Program-made: the position numbers and the translations under genes
The notes under the pieces: generated by a model
Told to the model about the DNA's origin: nothing
The model's input: only the letters and a program-made list of their open reading frames with translations
Database searches by the model: none
Source of the DNA: an uncultured Roseicyclus sp.
Lineage (GTDB): Bacteria; Pseudomonadota; Alphaproteobacteria; Rhodobacterales; Rhodobacteraceae
Length of the DNA: 64,000 bases
Direction: 5' to 3'
Assembly (NCBI GenBank): GCA_947489665.1
Contig: CANLEH010000001.1
Location: forward strand, 213,501-277,500
In this document: piece by piece, positions 60,139 to 64,000 of the stretch
How positions within the stretch are numbered: position 1 is the first letter of the stretch
How the letters are laid out: each line of letters starts with the position of its first letter

Positions 60139-60160
60139 CCGGTTGCAACCTTGCAACCGG
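60139..60160. terminator. 22-nt near-perfect palindrome after the SDR gene
   Basis: CCGGTTGCAA-CC-TTGCAACCGG, 10-bp arms with a two-base centre, 3 nt beyond the SDR stop on the minus strand and 69 nt after the RidA gene. No T-tract, so it is either a Rho-assisted terminator or a binding site between converging genes. Confidence 0.5.
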
Positions 60161-60163
60161 GGG

Positions 60164-60910
60164 TCAACTTCGTAGGGCTGGCAGCCCGATCCCCGTCGCC
60201 TCGAACCCGCCATCCACGGCAAGGCATTGCCCGGTGATGTAGCTGGCCTTGTCAGAGCACAGGAACACAACCGTCCCCGCAAGTTCTGCCTCGGTGCCGT
60301 AGCGGTTGAGGGGTAGCGCATTGTGATAGGCGGCGATGATGTCGGGCGTGTGGACGGCCATGGCCAACTTGGTTCGAACTGGCCCGGGTGCCACGGCATT
60401 GCAGCGGATCCCGTACTCCCCCAACTCCACGGCCTGTTGTTGGGTAAGTGCGATAACAGCGGCTTTCGAGGTTCCGTATGCGACCCGAAGCGTGGAGGCG
60501 CGCAGGCCTGAGATCGACGCGATATTCACAATGGCCCCGCTAGTGTCCTTGAGCGCGGCCGTGGCCGCCTGGCTCATCAGAAAGGTGCCGTCGAGATTGA
60601 CCGACATGACCCGTCGCCATCGTTCGAAATCGGTATCCTCAATCGGCCCGAAATCAGCGATCCCGGCGTTGTTCACCAGCGCATCGATCTGTCCGAAGGC
60701 GGCAAGGGTTTCGCGTATCGTTGCGTCGACCTGCTGCGGGTTTGAGATGTCGTGGGCCAGCGCGATTGTATTGTCGCGCGATGCAGCCGCTTTCGCCAAT
60801 TCATCACCGTCCCAATCGACCATCGCAACGGACCAGCCGTCAGCAAGAAAGGCATCCGTTGTCGCCAGCCCAATCCCGCGAGCTGCACCGGTGACGATGG
60901 CGGTTTTCAT
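60164..60910 (-). CDS. Short-chain dehydrogenase/reductase
   Basis: A 248-residue classical SDR: TGAARGIGLATTDAFLADGW, LVNNAGIADFG, the catalytic Ser in VNIASISGLRAS and Tyr/Lys in YGTSKAAVIALTQQ, with the C-terminal ASYITGQCLAVDGGF. It oxidises or reduces an alcohol/ketone with NAD(P). Substrate unknown. It lies downstream of the fasciclin genes but behind their terminator. Confidence 0.92.
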   Translation of the reverse strand: MKTAIVTGAARGIGLATTDAFLADGWSVAMVDWDGDELAKAAASRDNTIALAHDISNPQQVDATIRETLAAFGQIDALVNNAGIADFGPIEDTDFERWRRVMSVNLDGTFLMSQAATAALKDTSGAIVNIASISGLRASTLRVAYGTSKAAVIALTQQQAVELGEYGIRCNAVAPGPVRTKLAMAVHTPDIIAAYHNALPLNRYGTEAELAGTVVFLCSDKASYITGQCLAVDGGFEATGIGLPALRS

Positions 60911-60969
60911 AAGTCTCTCCCGTGTTCTTGTCCTGGCGCAATGAACGGGAAAGAGGCGAGGCGGACAAG

Positions 60970-61002
60970 AAAAACCCCCGCGCTGCGTGTGCGGCGCGGG
61001 GG
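60970..61002 (-). terminator. Intrinsic terminator of the fasciclin genes
   Basis: CCCCCGCGC/GCGCGGGGG stem (60975-60983 and 60994-61002) followed on the minus strand by TTTTTC. It separates the fasciclin pair from the SDR. Confidence 0.85.
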
Positions 61003-61048
61003 GAGGCCGGGGTGCGAAGGGACAAGGCGCCCCGGAATAGGGTGCCGA

Positions 61049-61555
61049 TCAGTGCGGCAGCAGCACGGCATCAATGATGTGGACCACGCCGTTGGAGGCG
61101 AAGACATCTGCGGTCGTGACCGAGACGTTGCCATTAAGGTGGACGCCGGAACGACCGTTCACGCGGATGTTGCCGCCCTGGACCGTGGGCACGACGCCAT
61201 GTGCGCCGGCAAGTGCTGAAGCGGGGTAGTAGTCGCCCGAGACATGGTAGGTGAGCACGTTGGTCAACGCGGCGGTGTCGGCGAGCAGGCTGTCCAGAAC
61301 GCCAGCTGGCAGATGCTCAAACGCGCGGTTTGTCGGTGCGAAGACGGTGAAGTTGCCGGGTGAGGCCAGCGTGTCGACAAGGCCTGCAGCTTGGACAGCG
61401 GTCACAAGTGTCGAGAGGTCTGGTGTGGCGACGGCCAGCTCGACGATGTTCGACGAGCCGGTGACGGCCAGCGCGGGCAGAGATGTGGCGAGGCCTGCAA
61501 GCGGTGCAGCAGCGGCAAGGCCTGCGGTTTTGGTGATGAATTGACGACGGTCCAT
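61049..61555 (-). CDS. Fasciclin-domain protein with Tat signal
   Basis: A 168-residue protein. The signal MDRRQFITKTAGLAAAAPLAGLATSLPALA has a twin-Arg motif (DRRQFIT). A single FAS1 domain follows, with the H1 and H2 signatures: FTVFAPTNRAFEHLPAGVL, LTYHVSGDYYPAS and ASNGVVHIIDAVLLPH. FAS1 domains mediate adhesion. It sits 81 nt downstream of a second FAS1 gene, with AGGGGA before its ATG. Confidence 0.9.
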   Translation of the reverse strand: MDRRQFITKTAGLAAAAPLAGLATSLPALAVTGSSNIVELAVATPDLSTLVTAVQAAGLVDTLASPGNFTVFAPTNRAFEHLPAGVLDSLLADTAALTNVLTYHVSGDYYPASALAGAHGVVPTVQGGNIRVNGRSGVHLNGNVSVTTADVFASNGVVHIIDAVLLPH

Positions 61556-61636
61556 GATGGTCCCCTTTTTCCTGTTTGTGGTGTTTGGTGTTTGTAGGTG
61601 GGCAGATGGTCCGCCCACCCATGGTCGCCTGCGCGC

Positions 61637-62107
61637 TTATTGTGGCGGCAGGAGAACGCTATCGATGACGTGGATCACGCCATTGGAGGCTTCGATGTCG
61701 GCGGCCACAACGTTGGCGTCGTTGATCATGACGGGGTCGAGCGAGACGGTGATATCGGCACCATTTACAGTGGCAGCGGTCATGCCATCGGTGAGGTCAG
61801 TGGACATCACGGCACCTGCCACAACGTGGTAGGTCAGCACGGCGGTCAACGCGTCCGTATCGGCCAGAAGACCTTCGACCGTCCCTTCGGGCAGGGCGGC
61901 GAACGCCTCATCCGTGGGGGCGAAGACAGTCAGGGGGCCTTCGCCGGACAGCGTTTCAACCAAGCCAGCGGCTTCGGCTGCGGCAAGGAGGGTGGTAAAG
62001 GAGCCAGCCTCAGTCGCGACATCGACGATGGTGTTGGAATGGCCGTCCGCGAAGGCGGGGGCTGCGAGTGCAGTGGAGGCCGCGAGGGCAAGGAGTGCGT
62101 TACGCAT
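61637..62107 (-). CDS. Fasciclin-domain protein with Sec signal
   Basis: A 156-residue protein with Sec signal [20 protein letters not shown] and one FAS1 domain: [51 protein letters not shown] paralogue of the following gene but with a different export signal. I start at MRNALL (62107, GAGAGA upstream); the open frame upstream is not protein-like. Probably the first gene of a two-gene unit. Confidence 0.9.
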   Translation of the reverse strand: MRNALLALAASTALAAPAFADGHSNTIVDVATEAGSFTTLLAAAEAAGLVETLSGEGPLTVFAPTDEAFAALPEGTVEGLLADTDALTAVLTYHVVAGAVMSTDLTDGMTAATVNGADITVSLDPVMINDANVVAADIEASNGVIHVIDSVLLPPQ

Positions 62108-62415
62108 GGTCTCTCTCTTTCTCTGTGTCTTTTGTTCCGTGCAGCGAGGATGCGCCGCACAGAGCCAGCGGGGTCTGCCCGGTGACGAGGGGCCAGATGC
62201 GCTGGAGCAAATTCGTTTCAAGCGAAGCGAATTCCCGCTGATAGGCTTGACGGAGGGGCAGGCGCGCCTAAGCCACGCCCGAAAAGCCGTTCCAATCACA
62301 AACCGGTGAAATCATGTGAACATTCGTTAGAGAGTGAGCTGATTTTCACCGCGCCCGTTGCCGTTTTCGAAATGCGGATGGCATGGTGTGCGAGATGATT
62401 TGGGAGGCGTGAGCC
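62108..62415. promoter_or_regulatory. Divergent region between the fasciclin and glutamate-synthase-family genes
   Basis: 308 nt with no credible gene. It contains AATTCGTTTC-AAGC-GAAGCGAATT (62210-62233, one mismatch), an AT-containing hairpin about 100 nt upstream of the fasciclin start. Promoters for both flanking genes must lie here, but I cannot place boxes reliably. Confidence 0.45.
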
Positions 62416-63918
62416 ATGGATATGCCGAGCATGGAGAATGTCAGCGTCTTTCTGGAGGCGATGGCAGTGGCCTTCTGGCTGGTCATTGGGCTGATCGCGC
62501 TGGCGGCGGTGGTGCTGTTTGTCATCGACCGGACACAGAAGGCCGATGCGATCCGGCGCAATTACCCAGTGCTTGGGCGGTTCCGGGGCTTGTTCAGCAC
62601 ATTGGGCGAATTCTTCCGGCAGTATTTCTTTGCAATGGATCGCGAGGAATTGCCGTTCAATCGGGCGCAAAGGGAATGGGTGAAGCATGCGGCGCAGGGA
62701 AAATCCTCGACCCTGCCGTTTGGGAGCACGCGGAATATCACCGTCGTGGGCACGCCGTTGTTCGTGCCGTCGGCCTTTCCGCCGCTGGATGACCAGTTTT
62801 CCAAGGCAGAGCCGCTGCTGATCGGACCCCATGCGGCGACACCTTATAATGCACCCTCTTTTTTCAACCTGTCGGGGATGAGCTACGGCGCGATCTCAAA
62901 GCCAGCGGTGCGGGCTCTGTCGCGGGGCTGCCAGATGGCTGGGTGCTGGATGAACACGGGCGAGGGCGGGTTGAGCCCGTATCATCTGGAGGGCGGCTGC
63001 GATGTGGTCTTTCAGATTGGCACCGCAAAATACGGGGTGCGCGACGCCGAGGGCAATCTGAGCGACGAGAAGCTGCGCGAGGTAGCGGCTCATAAAACAG
63101 TGTGCATGTTTGAGCTGAAACTGGCGCAGGGGGCCAAGCCGGGGAAAGGCGGGATTTTACCGGCGGCGAAGATCACGGATGAGATTGCCGAGATTAGGGG
63201 GCTGCCAAAGGGGCGCGATGGGATCAGTCCGAACCGCCACCGCGAGGCGGCGAATGCGGCGGAGTTGCTGGATCTGATCGGCCATATCCGTGAGGTGACG
63301 GGCAAGCCGGTGGGCATCAAGACAGTGATGGGTGATCCGCAAGTGTTTGTGGACTTGTTCGAGGCCGTTGATGCGCGGGGCGCAGCGAGCGCGCCGGATT
63401 TCATCACGCTCGACGGGGGCGAAGGTGGCACGGGTGCGGCACCAATGCCGTTGATGGATCTGGTGGGGATGTCGATCCGGGAGGCTTTGCCGATTCTGAC
63501 CGACCTGCGGAATCGTGCGGGTCTGAAGGAGCGGGTGCGGATTGTGGCTAGCGGTAAGCTTGTGAACCCCGGTGATGTGGCCTGGGCGCTGGCGGCTGGC
63601 GCGGATTTCGTCGTCTCGGCGCGGGGGTTCATGTTCGCTCTCGGCTGTATTCAGGCGTTGAAGTGCCACAAGAACACCTGCCCCACGGGGATCACGACGC
63701 ATGACCCCAGGTTTCAGGAGGGGCTGGTGGTTGAGGACAAGGATATGCGGGTCGCGAATTTCGCGAAGGCGTTGATGAAAGAGGTAGAAGTGATCGCGCA
63801 TTCGGTTGGCGTAAGTGAGCCGCGGCTGATGCGGCGATCCCATGTGCGGTTGGTTCAGCCGGACGGGTCAAGCCTGCCGATGGATCGGCTGTTTCCAGAC
63901 GGGATCGCGGCGGAATAG
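62416..63918 (+). CDS. Membrane-anchored FMN-binding glutamate-synthase-family protein
   Basis: A 500-residue protein: one N-terminal membrane segment (AVAFWLVIGLIALAAVVLFVIDR), then the Glu_synthase TIM barrel: FFNLSGMSYGAISKPAVRALSRGCQMAGCWMNTGEGGLSPYHL, GKPVGIKTVMGDP, DFITLDGGEGGTGAAPMPLMD, and LGCIQALKCHKNTCPTGITTHDPRFQEGL, whose Cys residues recall the 3Fe-4S site. The glutaminase domain is absent, so it is a stand-alone FMN oxidoreductase, not GltB. Physiological reaction unknown. Confidence 0.9.
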   Translation: MDMPSMENVSVFLEAMAVAFWLVIGLIALAAVVLFVIDRTQKADAIRRNYPVLGRFRGLFSTLGEFFRQYFFAMDREELPFNRAQREWVKHAAQGKSSTLPFGSTRNITVVGTPLFVPSAFPPLDDQFSKAEPLLIGPHAATPYNAPSFFNLSGMSYGAISKPAVRALSRGCQMAGCWMNTGEGGLSPYHLEGGCDVVFQIGTAKYGVRDAEGNLSDEKLREVAAHKTVCMFELKLAQGAKPGKGGILPAAKITDEIAEIRGLPKGRDGISPNRHREAANAAELLDLIGHIREVTGKPVGIKTVMGDPQVFVDLFEAVDARGAASAPDFITLDGGEGGTGAAPMPLMDLVGMSIREALPILTDLRNRAGLKERVRIVASGKLVNPGDVAWALAAGADFVVSARGFMFALGCIQALKCHKNTCPTGITTHDPRFQEGLVVEDKDMRVANFAKALMKEVEVIAHSVGVSEPRLMRRSHVRLVQPDGSSLPMDRLFPDGIAAE

Positions 63919-64000
63919 CGGCGCCGTGGTCTTTCACACCTCCTAACCCTTTCGTGAGATATGATGTCAGTGCTTGGGGAATTGGCCCCGGGTAGCGCAT

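Noticed and set aside
63962..64000. Possible start of a plus-strand gene (ATGATGTCAGTG) and of a minus-strand ATG at the window end
   Set aside because: Too short to support either strand; only a dozen codons are visible and no ribosome-binding site decides between them.

Overview
The window is about 64 kb of high-GC chromosomal DNA from an alphaproteobacterium, most likely a Rhodobacterales (Rhodobacteraceae, Roseobacter-group) species. Supporting this are the RpoE-ChrR singlet-oxygen sigma/anti-sigma pair with a TGATCC-N18-TAAGA promoter, rbfA and truB separated by a DUF2233 gene, rpsO and pnp in one region, a DUF1674/SDHAF4 miniprotein, a saccharopine dehydrogenase and a DinB with an N-terminal zinc finger. 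Most of the content is core chromosome. I see no prophage, transposase, CRISPR array or rRNA operon. There is one tRNA gene (Val, GAC).

Layout. 1-9.3 kb: heparinase-like gene (cut by the window start), rsmB, SDHAF4 homologue, a cluster of a 16-nt repeated motif, a secreted protein, dapB, rbfA-DUF2233-truB, DUF1643, a fluoroacetate-dehalogenase-like hydrolase, an RTX-repeat protein and rpsO. 9.3-15.3 kb: an accessory block between rpsO and pnp, with a nucleotidyltransferase, sbtB-sbtA (bicarbonate transporter and its P-II regulator) divergent from a LysR gene, a polysaccharide deacetylase, a structured intergenic element, a fatty-acid hydroxylase, and an AT-richer patch with an orphan receiver protein. 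15.3-26.4 kb: pnp, GNAT, L,D-transpeptidase, 1-Cys peroxiredoxin, aldehyde dehydrogenase, porin, a pseudouridine synthase, small membrane proteins, a methyltransferase and chrR-rpoE. 26.6-31.1 kb: a predicted RpoE-controlled oxidoreductase/DUF1365 pair, an SDR, DUF3775 and saccharopine dehydrogenase.

31.1-44.6 kb: a coherent uptake-and-activation locus. A two-component system (OmpR-type regulator plus hybrid PAS kinase) is divergent from an acyl-CoA synthetase, followed by a complete Liv-type ABC transporter (LivG, LivH, LivM, binding protein, LivF) and a divergent PaaK-like ligase. Four small secreted or membrane proteins of unknown function are interleaved. It looks like uptake of a carboxylic acid followed by CoA activation; the substrate cannot be read from sequence.

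44.6-64 kb: an imperfect inverted-repeat element, an EF-hand protein, an operon of a periplasmic pseudo-caspase with two peptidoglycan-binding domains plus a secreted DUF4329 protein carrying a JAMM-like metal-site signature, rpmJ, tRNA-Val, N-formylglutamate amidohydrolase, dinB, an ArsR-SRPBCC unit, an SPFH-NfeD unit, pyrF, a probable untranslated region with back-to-back terminators, clpB behind a heat-shock-type promoter, a WYL regulator divergent from a RidA protein, an SDR, two tandem fasciclin proteins and a membrane-anchored glutamate-synthase-family protein.

The leads I rate highest are the pseudo-caspase/JAMM operon, the dehalogenase with a complete halide pocket but Glu in place of the charge-relay Asp, the ChrR lacking its fourth N-terminal zinc ligand, the ligase/transporter locus, the structured elements at 13.3 kb and 55.4 kb, and the repeated motif at 1.9 kb. 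All functional statements come from reading motifs and context; no database search was run.
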